Shown here one piece after another: positions 1 through 7,407 of a DNA stretch of 8,463 bases. Under the pieces are notes generated by a model. It saw nothing but the letters and a program-made list of their open reading frames with translations. It was not told where the DNA came from and did not search any database. Every line of letters starts with the position of its first letter. Within the stretch, counting starts at the first letter, position 1. The translations under genes were made by a program, and so were the position numbers. The DNA is from Pseudomonadota bacterium (GTDB lineage: Bacteria > Pseudomonadota > Alphaproteobacteria > Ferrovibrionales > Ferrovibrionaceae). The DNA is taken from assembly GCA_023434425.1 (NCBI GenBank), contig JAEYSS010000174.1, positions 1-8,463 on the forward strand, given 5' to 3'.

Positions 1-465
1 CCGGCTGCGGGTGCGGGCATGAGTCTGGCGCTCTGCGGCGACATTGTGATCGCGGCGAAATCCGCCACTTTCCTGCAGGCCTTCGGCAATCTCGGCCTGG
101 TGCCCGATGCCGGCAGCACCTTCTTCCTGCCGCGCCTCGCCGGCACCGCGCGCGCACTCGGACTCACCATGCTGGCCGAGAAACTGCCGGCCGAAACCGC
201 CGCAGACTGGGGCCTGATCTGGCAATGCGTGGAGGATGCCGAACTGATGCCCGCCGCACTGAAAGTCGCGACCAAGTTTGCCAACGGGCCCACGGTAGGC
301 CTCGCGCAGATCCGGAAACTGATCCGCCAGTCGGCCACCAACGGGCTGGACGCGCAGCTGGAAGCCGAGCGTGAAAGCCAGGTGATCGCCGGCCGCACGC
401 GCGACTTCATCGAGGGCGTGACCGCCTTCCTGCAGAAGCGCGCGCCGAAGTTCACAGGTAAATAG
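1..465 (+). CDS. paaG: PaaG, 2-(1,2-epoxy-1,2-dihydrophenyl)acetyl-CoA isomerase (3' part, 5' end outside window)
   Basis: Crotonase-fold enzyme of aerobic phenylacetate degradation. It isomerises ring-1,2-epoxyphenylacetyl-CoA to the seven-membered oxepin-CoA in the cytoplasm. The frame is open from base 1, reading PAAGAGMSLALCGDIVIAAKSA, the crotonase oxyanion-hole segment, so the ATG at 19 is internal and not the start. 154 residues remain; the family is about 260 aa, so roughly the first 105 are missing. The segment GLVPDAGSTFFLPRLAGTAR carries the Asp (fragment residue 36) that corresponds, from memory, to the catalytic Asp of E. coli PaaG. The second Gly of the usual PDxGG is Ser here. 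The C-terminus KRAPKFTGK is nearly identical to the E. coli PaaG ending as I recall it. paaI follows 16 bases downstream on the same strand, which supports the paa assignment over a generic enoyl-CoA hydratase. Confidence 0.9.
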   Translation, partial: PAAGAGMSLALCGDIVIAAKSATFLQAFGNLGLVPDAGSTFFLPRLAGTARALGLTMLAEKLPAETAADWGLIWQCVEDAELMPAALKVATKFANGPTVGLAQIRKLIRQSATNGLDAQLEAERESQVIAGRTRDFIEGVTAFLQKRAPKFTGK

Positions 466-481
466 AGAAGACTGGCTAGTA

Positions 482-919
482 ATGACGCCCCAGAAGATTG
501 CAGAGACCGTCGGCCAGCTGGTCGCCGACCGCGACATGGCCGGCAGCAGGCTCGGCGTGCAGCTTGTCACGGTGGGGCCGGGCCGCTGCGTGCTGCGGAT
601 GAAAGTGCAGCCCGACATGGTCAACAGCGGCGGCACCTGCCATGGCGGCGTGATCTTCACCCTGGCCGACTCTGCCTTCGGCTATGCCTGCAACAGTTTC
701 AACCGCGCTGCCGTGGCGCAGCAATGCGACATCACCTATCTGAAACCGGTCGCGGTCGGCACGGTGCTGACCGCCACGGCCGAGTTGCGTGAAACGGCCG
801 GCCGCAGCAGCGTCTATGACATGACGGTGCGAAATGAAGAAACCGGCGAGACCGTGGCGCTGTTCCGCGGCCTGTCGCGCGAGATCGGTGGCGAGATCAT
901 CCCGGGCCTCGGAGGCTGA
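482..919 (+). CDS. paaI: PaaI, hydroxyphenylacetyl-CoA thioesterase
   Basis: Hotdog-fold acyl-CoA thioesterase (145 aa, normal family length) of the phenylacetate pathway. It is thought to hydrolyse ring-hydroxylated phenylacetyl-CoA and so release CoA trapped in dead-end intermediates. The key segment NSGGTCHGGVIFTLADSAFG (residues 48-67) holds the HGG turn (54-56) and the catalytic acidic residue D63, equivalent to D61 of E. coli PaaI. The later strand QQCDITYLKPVAVG is also typical of the family. The ATG at 482 follows a weak purine stretch (AGAGAAG, 464-470) that overlaps the end of paaG, consistent with cotranscription and coupled translation. DUF2783 follows five bases after the stop. 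The call is firm at family level; exact substrate preference cannot be read from sequence. Confidence 0.93.
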   Translation: MTPQKIAETVGQLVADRDMAGSRLGVQLVTVGPGRCVLRMKVQPDMVNSGGTCHGGVIFTLADSAFGYACNSFNRAAVAQQCDITYLKPVAVGTVLTATAELRETAGRSSVYDMTVRNEETGETVALFRGLSREIGGEIIPGLGG

Positions 920-924
920 CGAAC

Positions 925-1128
925 ATGGGCAAACTCAACACCGACATGAATCTCGCCGATGGCGATGCCACCTATGCCGCGCTGGTGAAAATGACCGAGG
1001 GCCTGGACGACACGGCGGCGCAGAAGGCAATGGCGAAACTGGTGCTGCTGCTCGCCAACCATATCGGCGACCAGGACGTGCTCGCTGAGGCAATGAAGAT
1101 CGCGCGGGGCGACAAAGCCGCCGTCTGA
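925..1128 (+). CDS. DUF2783 family small protein
   Basis: Protein of 67 residues with unknown function, cytoplasmic by composition (no signal peptide or membrane segment). The pattern MNLAD-GDATYAAL...GLDD...LVLLLANHIGDQDVLAEAM matches what I recall of DUF2783, a short alpha-helical family in proteobacteria often found beside genes for aromatic-compound catabolism. A clear Shine-Dalgarno sequence (GGAGG, 911-915) lies nine bases before the ATG and overlaps the end of paaI, so the gene is very probably translated as the third member of this operon. The stop codon is one base from the stop of the converging TfoX-domain gene. What it does in phenylacetate metabolism, if anything, is not known to me. 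Confidence 0.8.
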   Translation: MGKLNTDMNLADGDATYAALVKMTEGLDDTAAQKAMAKLVLLLANHIGDQDVLAEAMKIARGDKAAV

Positions 1129-1129
1129 A

Positions 1130-1516
1130 CTACCGATGCCGCCGTGCAGCGCCCAGCGTGACGCGGCGCGAGGGCGGCGGCGTGGCGGCCTTCTCGGCTT
1201 TAGCGACAGTCAACGCGGCCTGCGCCCATTTGACGGCCTCGCCGGCATCGTCGACCAGTTCGGGCGGCAGCTTCCAGTAGCTCATCTGCACCGGCTTGCC
1301 CTTGCTGTCATAGACGAAAGCCTCGCAGCCGCGCGCCTCGAAAGCCTTCTTGCTCTCGGCGTCGGCCTTCAGATAGAGGGTATCGTCGTCGATCAGGGCG
1401 AACATGACGCCGCGCGAATAAACCCCTGCCCCGCCGAACATCGGCCGGACGGCAATCCCGCCCAGGGGGGCGAACAGCTCCTGCACAAAGGCGGTGAAAT
1501 CGCGACTCGCGGTCAT
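1130..1516 (-). CDS. TfoX N-terminal domain family protein
   Basis: Protein of 128 residues carrying a TfoX N-terminal domain, a small alpha/beta domain first known from the competence regulator TfoX/Sxy. Stand-alone proteins of this type are common in alphaproteobacteria and have no settled function. Diagnostic features are RPMFGGAGVYSRGVMFALI (residues 24-42), DTLYLKAD (45-52) and MSYWKLPPELVDD (78-90). The lysine/arginine-rich tail after residue 105 is low in complexity and probably disordered; it might bind nucleic acid. I placed the start at the ATG at 1516 because the family begins just before the FVQELFAPLG helix. The frame is open up to 1618, but that extension resembles nothing. No strong ribosome-binding site is visible. 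It lies 88 bases downstream of fpr on the same strand and may share its transcript. Confidence 0.82.
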   Translation of the reverse strand: MTASRDFTAFVQELFAPLGGIAVRPMFGGAGVYSRGVMFALIDDDTLYLKADAESKKAFEARGCEAFVYDSKGKPVQMSYWKLPPELVDDAGEAVKWAQAALTVAKAEKAATPPPSRRVTLGAARRHR

Positions 1517-1604
1517 GGCCGGAAAAGATAACCAAGCCGATGCAGGCGGCCAAGCACGCTGTGCAATCTGCGACAAAAATTCCAGCGACCAGAATGAGGC
1601 CGGT

Positions 1605-2438
1605 CTACTGCTCCACAAACGCCTTTTCGATCACATACTGGCCGGCGCCGGTGGTGGAGCCCTCCTGCCAGTTCAGCCCATCGAGCATCTCGCGCATCTC
1701 GGCCAGCATGGCCGGGCTGCCGCACAGCATGATGCGGTCGGTCTCGACATTCAGCGGCGGCAGGCCCAGATCGGCAAACAGCCTGCCCGAGCGGATCAGG
1801 TCGGTGACGCGGCCCTGGTTGCGGAAAGCCTCCCGGGTCACGGTCGGATAGTAGACCAGCTTGTCCTTCACCATCTCGCCGAAGAACTCGTTGTCCGGCA
1901 GCTCCTTCGTGATGAAGTCGGCATAGGCCAGTTCGGCCACGGTGCGCACGCCATGCACCAGCACGATCTTGTCGAACCGCTCATAGGCATCGGGATCCTT
2001 GATCACCGACATGAAGGGCGCCAGGCCGGTGCCGGTGGACAGCAGGTACAGCGTTTTGCCCGGCGTCAGGTTGTCCTGCAGCAGCGTGCCGGTCGCCTTC
2101 TTGCCGACGATGATCCGGTCGCCGACCTGCACATGCTGCAGCCGGGAGGTCAGCGGGCCGTCCTGCACCTTGATCGACAGGAATTCGAGGAACTCCTCAT
2201 AATTCGAACTGACCATCGAATAGGCGCGCAGCAGCGGCTTGTTCTCCACGAACAGCCCGATCATCGCGAACTGGCCGTTGATGAAGCGGAAACTCGGCTC
2301 GCGCGTGGTGCGGAAGGTGAAAAGGCTGTCGGTCCAGTGATGGACGTAGGTCACCGTCTCCTCACGCAGGTTGCCGCCGGGCTTCAGCAGCGGATGCGAG
2401 GGCGCGGGAGAGACAGCGGCGGCAGCTTGGGAGGACAT
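1605..2438 (-). CDS. fpr: Ferredoxin-NADP+ reductase (FPR type)
   Basis: FAD flavoprotein of 277 aa that passes electrons between NADP(H) and ferredoxin or flavodoxin in the cytoplasm; bacterial FPRs often serve oxidative-stress responses and feed ferredoxin-dependent enzymes. The FAD domain (about residues 20-120) has the RAYSMVSS motif (71-78) that contacts the flavin. The NADP domain (about 125-277) has LLSTGTGLAPFMSV (132-145), VLVHGVR (159-165) and MLCGSP (237-242). The C-terminus YVIEKAFVEQ extends past the usual Tyr, as in alphaproteobacterial FPRs such as that of Rhodobacter capsulatus. I chose the ATG at 2438. The frame stays open to 2495, but that extension (GQLRSIPRCPLNG) looks like untranslated leader. 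Ferredoxin itself is not in the window. Its promoter should lie in the AT-rich stretch 2439-2600. Confidence 0.93.
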   Translation of the reverse strand: MSSQAAAAVSPAPSHPLLKPGGNLREETVTYVHHWTDSLFTFRTTREPSFRFINGQFAMIGLFVENKPLLRAYSMVSSNYEEFLEFLSIKVQDGPLTSRLQHVQVGDRIIVGKKATGTLLQDNLTPGKTLYLLSTGTGLAPFMSVIKDPDAYERFDKIVLVHGVRTVAELAYADFITKELPDNEFFGEMVKDKLVYYPTVTREAFRNQGRVTDLIRSGRLFADLGLPPLNVETDRIMLCGSPAMLAEMREMLDGLNWQEGSTTGAGQYVIEKAFVEQ

Positions 2439-2506
2439 GGCTCTGATTCCGTTTAGGGGGCAGCGCGGGATACTACGGAGCTGACCGGAACTCACGGCCT
2501 AAAATC

Positions 2507-2520
2507 ATATGTGTACATAT
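2507..2520. repeat. Short inverted repeat ATATGT-GT-ACATAT
   Basis: Perfect 6-bp arms around a 2-bp centre, about 70 bases upstream of the fpr start. It overlaps the best -10-like sequences of the region on both strands. The placement would suit a regulator-binding site for fpr, but AT-rich DNA makes such palindromes by chance fairly often and no known operator consensus is claimed. Confidence 0.4.
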
Positions 2521-2588
2521 AATACGATTCCGGCCGCCTGAACAGCGCATATTTCGTATTCCACGGATGAAATCAAGGTTTAGGCAGA

Positions 2589-2601
2589 ATACACAGTGTA
2601 T
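2589..2601. repeat. Short inverted repeat ATACAC-A-GTGTAT
   Basis: Perfect 6-bp arms around a single central base, about 80 bases from the first palindrome in the same AT-rich island. It is not the same sequence as the first, so the two are not obviously sites for one protein. It could be an upstream operator for fpr or chance. Confidence 0.35.
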
Positions 2602-2710
2602 GGGCGTGTAAATGATGGCGCATCACTGAAGGGCTGTCGAAAGTGTTTTAAATATAAAATAAATATGCTGCTGGGCAAGCGGGTTTTGTCAGGATCGCCA
2701 CACCCTCCTC

Positions 2711-2800
2711 GTCATCCTCGGGCTTGTCCCGAGGATCCATCCCACGGTGATCGCATGCGGGATGGGGCAGATGGACCCTCGGGACAAGCCCGAGGGTGAC
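2711..2800. repeat. Paired inverted palindromic repeats (REP-like element)
   Basis: Two copies of a 31-bp unit, 2711-2741 and 2770-2800, face each other and match at 29 of 31 positions. Each copy is itself a hairpin: CCTCGGG-CTTGT-CCCGAGG at 2716-2734, and CCCTCGGG-ACAAG-CCCGAGGG at 2776-2796. The central part adds a further inverted repeat (CCATCCC at 2737-2743, GGGATGG at 2759-2765). A transcript could fold into either two small hairpins or one long stem of about 30 bp. Units of this kind (GTCAYCCTCGGGCTTGTCCCGAGG) are dispersed intergenic repeats in many alphaproteobacteria. Here the pair sits 33 bases past the stop of the RraA-family gene, so it can cap the 3' end of that operon; there is no T-run, so it is not a classic intrinsic terminator. 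Confidence 0.85.
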
Positions 2801-2832
2801 GGCCTTTGGGATGGATAGAGGGCGGTTGAGCC

Positions 2833-3549
2833 TTACCGCCCCTTCTGCTTGCGCCAGGCTTCGAAATCCACCTTGGTCTGCGGATCGGTGGCGGGATAGA
2901 GCCCCTTGATCGAGCGCCCCCCCAGCACCTGCTCGGTGACGAAATCCTCAAACGCCGTCATCTCGACGGCTTCAGTGGCGATCTCGTCGGCGATCTCGGC
3001 CGGAATCACCATCACGCCATCGGCGTCGCCCACGATCACGTCGCCGGGGAACACCGCCGCATCGCCGCAGCCGATCGGCACGTTGATGTCGATCGCTTCA
3101 TGCAGGGTCAGATTGGTCGGCGCGGACGGACGGCTGTGGAAGCAAGGAATCTTGAGCTGCGCGATCTCGCCCGAGTCACGGAAACCGCCATCGGTCACCA
3201 CGCCGGCCACGCCGCGCACCATCAGGCGCGAGATCAGGATCGAGCCGGCCGAGGCGGCGCGCGCGTCCTTGCGGCTGTCCATCACCAGCACCGCGCCGGG
3301 CGGGCAGATTTCCACCGCCTTGCGCTGCGGATGTTCCGGGTTCTGGAAGACGGTGATCGGATTGCGGTCTTCGCGCGCCGGCATGTAGCGCAGGGTGAAG
3401 GCCTCGCCCACCATGGTCGGCAGCGACGGATTAAGCGGCTTCACATCCTGGATGAACTGGTTGCGCAGGCCGCGCTTGTACAGCGCCGTGGCCAGCGTCG
3501 GCGTGCTGACGGTCTTCAGCTTGGCAATCGTTTCAGCTTTGATAGGCAC
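2833..3549 (-). CDS. RraA-family protein, putative 2-keto-3-deoxy acid (pyruvate-type) aldolase
   Basis: 238-aa protein of the RraA/HMG-aldolase fold. Members usually carry the name 'regulator of RNase activity', but many are divalent-metal pyruvate aldolases. The core VRGVAGVVTDGGFRDSGEI (residues 111-129) has the R124-D125 pair and E128 seen in aldolase members. The position 21 residues before the Arg, an Asp in the described D-x20-R-D motif as I recall it, is Ser103. The segment RYMPAREDRNPITVF (54-68) marks a distinct subfamily. As last gene of an operon with a lactonase and an aldonate dehydratase, it is more likely to cleave or otherwise process the keto-deoxy acid than to regulate RNase E; that is inference. 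I chose the GTG start at 3549 for its good ribosome-binding site. The open frame continues upstream through the lactonase gene in another frame and is not coding there. Confidence 0.8.
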   Translation of the reverse strand: MPIKAETIAKLKTVSTPTLATALYKRGLRNQFIQDVKPLNPSLPTMVGEAFTLRYMPAREDRNPITVFQNPEHPQRKAVEICPPGAVLVMDSRKDARAASAGSILISRLMVRGVAGVVTDGGFRDSGEIAQLKIPCFHSRPSAPTNLTLHEAIDINVPIGCGDAAVFPGDVIVGDADGVMVIPAEIADEIATEAVEMTAFEDFVTEQVLGGRSIKGLYPATDPQTKVDFEAWRKQKGR

Positions 3550-3556
3550 GGAGACG

Positions 3557-3563
3557 TCCTTCC
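3557..3563 (-). promoter_or_regulatory. Ribosome-binding site deciding the GTG start of the RraA-family gene
   Basis: On the - strand this reads GGAAGGA. Its AAGGA core (3557-3561) ends seven bases before the GTG at 3549. No ATG start fits the expected N-terminus (PIKAETIAKL), so this site is the main argument for the GTG start. Confidence 0.7.
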
Positions 3564-3584
3564 AGTTTTTACGAAAGCCCGAAC

Positions 3585-4526
3585 TTAAGAGAGAGTTGCG
3601 CCCTGGGCGTCCACATAGAGGGCATAGAGCGACTGGCTCGCAGCCATGAACAGGCGGTTGCGCATCGCACCGCCGAAACACAGATTGGCGCAGCGTTCCG
3701 GCAGGGCGATCCGCCCGATGGCGCGACCGCCATCGTTGAACACCATCACACCGTCCAGATCGTCGCTGCCCATGCCCCAGCCGCACCACAGATTGCCGTC
3801 CGTGTCGACACGGAAGCCATCGGCCGAACCGGCGCCGCAGTCGATCAGCATCTTCCTGTTACCCAGCGCCTTGCCGCCGTTGATCACGTCATAGGCATGG
3901 ATCAGGCGGTTGGGGGCCGCCAGCGATTCCACAATATAGAGCCGGCTTTCGTCGGGCGAAAAGGCCAGACCGTTCGGCCCGTTCAGGCCCTCGGCCGCAA
4001 CGCTCAACTCCCCCGTGGCCGGGTCGAGGCGATAGACATGCTGCGGCAGTTCCGAGACGCCCTTGCGGCTTTCGTAGTTGCTGTTCACGCCGAAGATGGG
4101 ATCGGTGAACCAGACCGTGCCATCGGATTTCACCACGATGTCGTTCGGCGAGTTGAAGCGCTTGCCCTCGAAGCGGTCGGCCAGCACGGTGATGCTGCCG
4201 TCGTATTCGGTGCGGGTGATACGACGGGTCTCATGCTCGCAGGTCACCAGCCGACCCTGCCGGTCGCGCGTATTGCCGTTGGCGTGACTGGAGGGCTGGC
4301 GGAAAACGCTGACCGCACCGGTCTGTTCGTCCCAGCGCATCATGCGGTTGTTCGGGATGTCGCTCCAGATCAGGCAGCGCTGGTCGCCGAACCAGACCGG
4401 GCCCTCGGCCCAGCGGAAACCCGTCGCCAGCCGCTCAACGGCGGCCAGTCGCAGGCGCAGTTTCGCGAAACTGTCGTCCAGCACCTGTACGGCGGGATCG
4501 GGATAACGGCTTGCCGGAGTCCACAT
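3585..4526 (-). CDS. SMP-30/gluconolactonase family lactonase
   Basis: 313-aa six-bladed beta-propeller hydrolase that opens sugar lactones to aldonic acids using one divalent metal ion. Putative metal and active-site residues match the family layout: E41 in WAEGPVW, N128 in FNSPNDI, N185 in GPNGLAFS and D236 in SADGFRVD; the motif TDPIFGV (141-147) is also typical. There is no signal peptide, so the protein is cytoplasmic. The ATG at 4526 lies nine bases after the dehydratase stop, and its ribosome-binding site (GAGG) overlaps the end of that gene, pointing to coupled translation. The neighbouring dehydratase acts on aldonates, the product such a lactonase would supply. The exact sugar cannot be read from sequence. 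Confidence 0.9.
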   Translation of the reverse strand: MWTPASRYPDPAVQVLDDSFAKLRLRLAAVERLATGFRWAEGPVWFGDQRCLIWSDIPNNRMMRWDEQTGAVSVFRQPSSHANGNTRDRQGRLVTCEHETRRITRTEYDGSITVLADRFEGKRFNSPNDIVVKSDGTVWFTDPIFGVNSNYESRKGVSELPQHVYRLDPATGELSVAAEGLNGPNGLAFSPDESRLYIVESLAAPNRLIHAYDVINGGKALGNRKMLIDCGAGSADGFRVDTDGNLWCGWGMGSDDLDGVMVFNDGGRAIGRIALPERCANLCFGGAMRNRLFMAASQSLYALYVDAQGATLS

Positions 4527-4535
4527 GGTGTCGCC

Positions 4536-6275
<1,740 letters not shown>

Positions 6276-6297
6276 GGGGGGACTCTTGGAAATGAAA

Positions 6298-6321
6298 GGG
6301 GCGGGCATCCCTGCCCGCCCC
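6298..6321 (-). terminator. Terminator-like GC hairpin between the receptor and dehydratase genes
   Basis: Perfect 10-bp arms (GGGGCGGGCA and TGCCCGCCCC) around a 4-base loop. Read on the - strand it starts 12 bases after the receptor gene's stop codon and is followed by TTTCATTT, a modest U-tract. This is a plausible, possibly leaky, intrinsic terminator. It would give more receptor mRNA than enzyme mRNA, or it may protect the 3' end of a processed receptor transcript. Confidence 0.7.
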
Positions 6322-6333
6322 GTCAGCGAACAG

Positions 6334-7323
6334 TTACTCGGGCTTGATCTTGCCGACCTCGATCACCGTTTTCCAGCGTGCGATCTCGGCGGCGAGGAAG
6401 GTTTCGAATTCCTTGCCGGTATTCGCCACCACGTCGAAGCCGATGTCGTTGAACTTGGCGGTCATATCGGCCGACTTCAGGCCGGCGATGATATCCTTTT
6501 CCAGCCGGGCGCGGATCGCCGGCGGCAGGCCTTTCGGGGCCGCAGCAGCCTGCCAGGAATAGACCTCGACCTCCTTAACGCCCGCTTCGGCCAGGGTCGG
6601 CACGTCGGGCAGCGCCGGGTTGCGCTTGTCGGCGGTGACGGCCAGCGCCTTCAGCTTGCCGCCACGCACATGGTTGGCGATGGCACCCAGATTCTGGAAC
6701 GACACATTGGCATGGCCGCCGATCAGGTCACCGATGGCCGGCCCGCCGCCCTTGTAGGGCACATGCACGCCGACCGTGCCGGTCTTCTGCATGAACAGTG
6801 CGGCGGTCAAATGGTCGGACGAGCCGGTGCCCGACGAGGCGAACGACACCTTGTCCGGGTTCTTCTTCAGATATTCGACCAGTTCCTTCACGCTGTTGGC
6901 GGGAAAGCCCGGATGCGCGACCAGCACATTGGGGGTGCGGACCGCGACGGAGAGCAGGTCGAAATCCTTCATCGGATCGTATTTCAGATCCGGGAACAGC
7001 GCCGGATTGATGGCAAACACGCCGATCGAGCCGACGAGGATCGTGTAGCCGTCCGGCGCGGCCTGCTTCAGCAGCGTGGCGCCGAGCGATCCGTTGGCGC
7101 CGGCGCGGTTGTCGATCACCACCGTCTTGCCGAGGCTGTCGGTCAGCTTGGCAGCCACATTGCGCGCCGTGATGTCGGACGCGCCGCCCGCGGGGAAGGG
7201 CACGATCATCGTGACATTGCGGTCGGGATATTGCTGGGCCTGCGCCGCACCGAACAGGGTGGCACCGGCCAGCAGGCCGAGCATGGCGGCGCCGATGCGG
7301 CGCCGCGTTGGGGATTGAGACAT
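6334..7323 (-). CDS. Bug/TctC family periplasmic solute-binding protein
   Basis: 329-aa extracytoplasmic receptor of the tripartite tricarboxylate transporter family. Residues 1-29 form a signal peptide: basic TRRR, then a hydrophobic stretch, then AQA before QQYPDR. The mature part begins YPDRNVTMIVPFPAGGASDITAR, the classic Bug opening, followed by VIDNRAGANGSLGA, SSGTGSSDHLTA, VPYKGGGPAIGDLIGGH and DVPTLAEAG, all family hallmarks. These proteins bind carboxylates and related small organic ligands, so a sugar acid is reasonable here. No TctA or TctB membrane subunits are in the window, so it is an orphan receptor or borrows a distant permease. The start at 7323 is fixed by a strong ribosome-binding site and by the signal peptide; the frame is open up to 7362, but that ATG falls in the operator, upstream of the predicted transcription start. 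Confidence 0.93.
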   Translation of the reverse strand: MSQSPTRRRIGAAMLGLLAGATLFGAAQAQQYPDRNVTMIVPFPAGGASDITARNVAAKLTDSLGKTVVIDNRAGANGSLGATLLKQAAPDGYTILVGSIGVFAINPALFPDLKYDPMKDFDLLSVAVRTPNVLVAHPGFPANSVKELVEYLKKNPDKVSFASSGTGSSDHLTAALFMQKTGTVGVHVPYKGGGPAIGDLIGGHANVSFQNLGAIANHVRGGKLKALAVTADKRNPALPDVPTLAEAGVKEVEVYSWQAAAAPKGLPPAIRARLEKDIIAGLKSADMTAKFNDIGFDVVANTGKEFETFLAAEIARWKTVIEVGKIKPE

Positions 7324-7330
7324 TTGGTTT

Positions 7331-7336
7331 CCTCCT
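7331..7336 (-). promoter_or_regulatory. Strong ribosome-binding site of the receptor gene
   Basis: AGGAGG on the - strand with seven bases to the ATG at 7323, the best Shine-Dalgarno sequence in the window. It settles the start codon and suggests high receptor expression. Confidence 0.85.
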
Positions 7337-7352
7337 GGATTCTTGTCGCGGC

Positions 7353-7381
7353 AGTAAAGCACTAATGCATTAGTGCGTCAA
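7353..7381 (-). promoter_or_regulatory. Predicted sigma70-type promoter of the receptor/sugar-acid operon
   Basis: Reading the - strand: -35 TTGACG (7376-7381), a 17-base spacer, then -10 TTTACT (7353-7358). The -35 matches the consensus at five of six positions, the -10 at four of six, with ideal spacing. Transcription would begin near 7346, leaving a leader of about 22 bases that contains the ribosome-binding site. Confidence 0.65.
7359..7376. promoter_or_regulatory. Perfect 18-bp palindrome, predicted operator of the GntR regulator
   Basis: GCACTAATGCATTAGTGC is its own reverse complement with no mismatch. It fills the spacer between the -35 and -10 boxes of the receptor promoter and lies 31 bases before the regulator's start codon. 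GntR/FCD dimers bind palindromes of this size, and regulators of this family usually control themselves and the divergent operon. Binding here should block polymerase on the receptor side and could also repress gntR. That the neighbouring GntR protein is the ligand is inference from position. Confidence 0.8.
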
Positions 7382-7391
7382 ATCGGATCTG

Positions 7392-7400
7392 TGCTATAGA
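7392..7400 (+). promoter_or_regulatory. Possible extended -10 promoter of the GntR gene
   Basis: TGC followed by TATAGA (7395-7400) fits an extended -10 element; the -35 region falls in the operator and is poor. The predicted transcription start, about seven bases downstream, coincides with or lies next to the ATG at 7408, which would make the mRNA leaderless. Confidence 0.4.
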
Positions 7401-7407
7401 GGGGGCC

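Larger units (their letters stand above)
2439..2710. other. AT-rich intergenic region upstream of fpr
   Basis: This stretch has no convincing gene. Much of it (about 2500-2670) is far richer in A+T than the rest of the window, including a near-pure AT run around 2648-2666. It must contain the promoter of fpr (- strand), but I could not settle on one -35/-10 pair: TATTAT and TATGAT on the - strand (within 2504-2524) are plausible -10 boxes without a good -35. A perfect TATAAT also occurs on the + strand at 2518-2523, with no + strand gene behind it. Two short palindromes are listed separately. The short open frame from 2596 on the + strand runs into the repeat element and resembles nothing. 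Confidence 0.6.

Noticed and set aside
1494..2456. 320-codon + strand frame over fpr
   Set aside because: Antisense to fpr, low-complexity composition, no recognisable motif or ribosome-binding site.
2596..2799. Short + strand frame (67 codons) in the intergenic region
   Set aside because: Starts inside a palindrome without a ribosome-binding site, and its second half is only the translated repeat element.
2711..2800. CRISPR array or IS end
   Set aside because: Only two copies in inverted orientation and no regularly spaced direct repeats; no transposase or target duplication was seen, so a palindromic intergenic repeat explains it better.
3550..3789. N-terminal extension of the RraA-family frame, which stays open up to 3789
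   Set aside because: The extension overlaps the lactonase coding region out of frame, reads as Arg-rich nonsense, and the family starts near the GTG at 3549, which has its own ribosome-binding site.
6276..6308. Upstream ATG (6308) as start of the dehydratase
   Set aside because: It lies in the terminator-like hairpin without a ribosome-binding site, and the start at 6275 restores the cysteine numbering 59/127/200 expected for the family.
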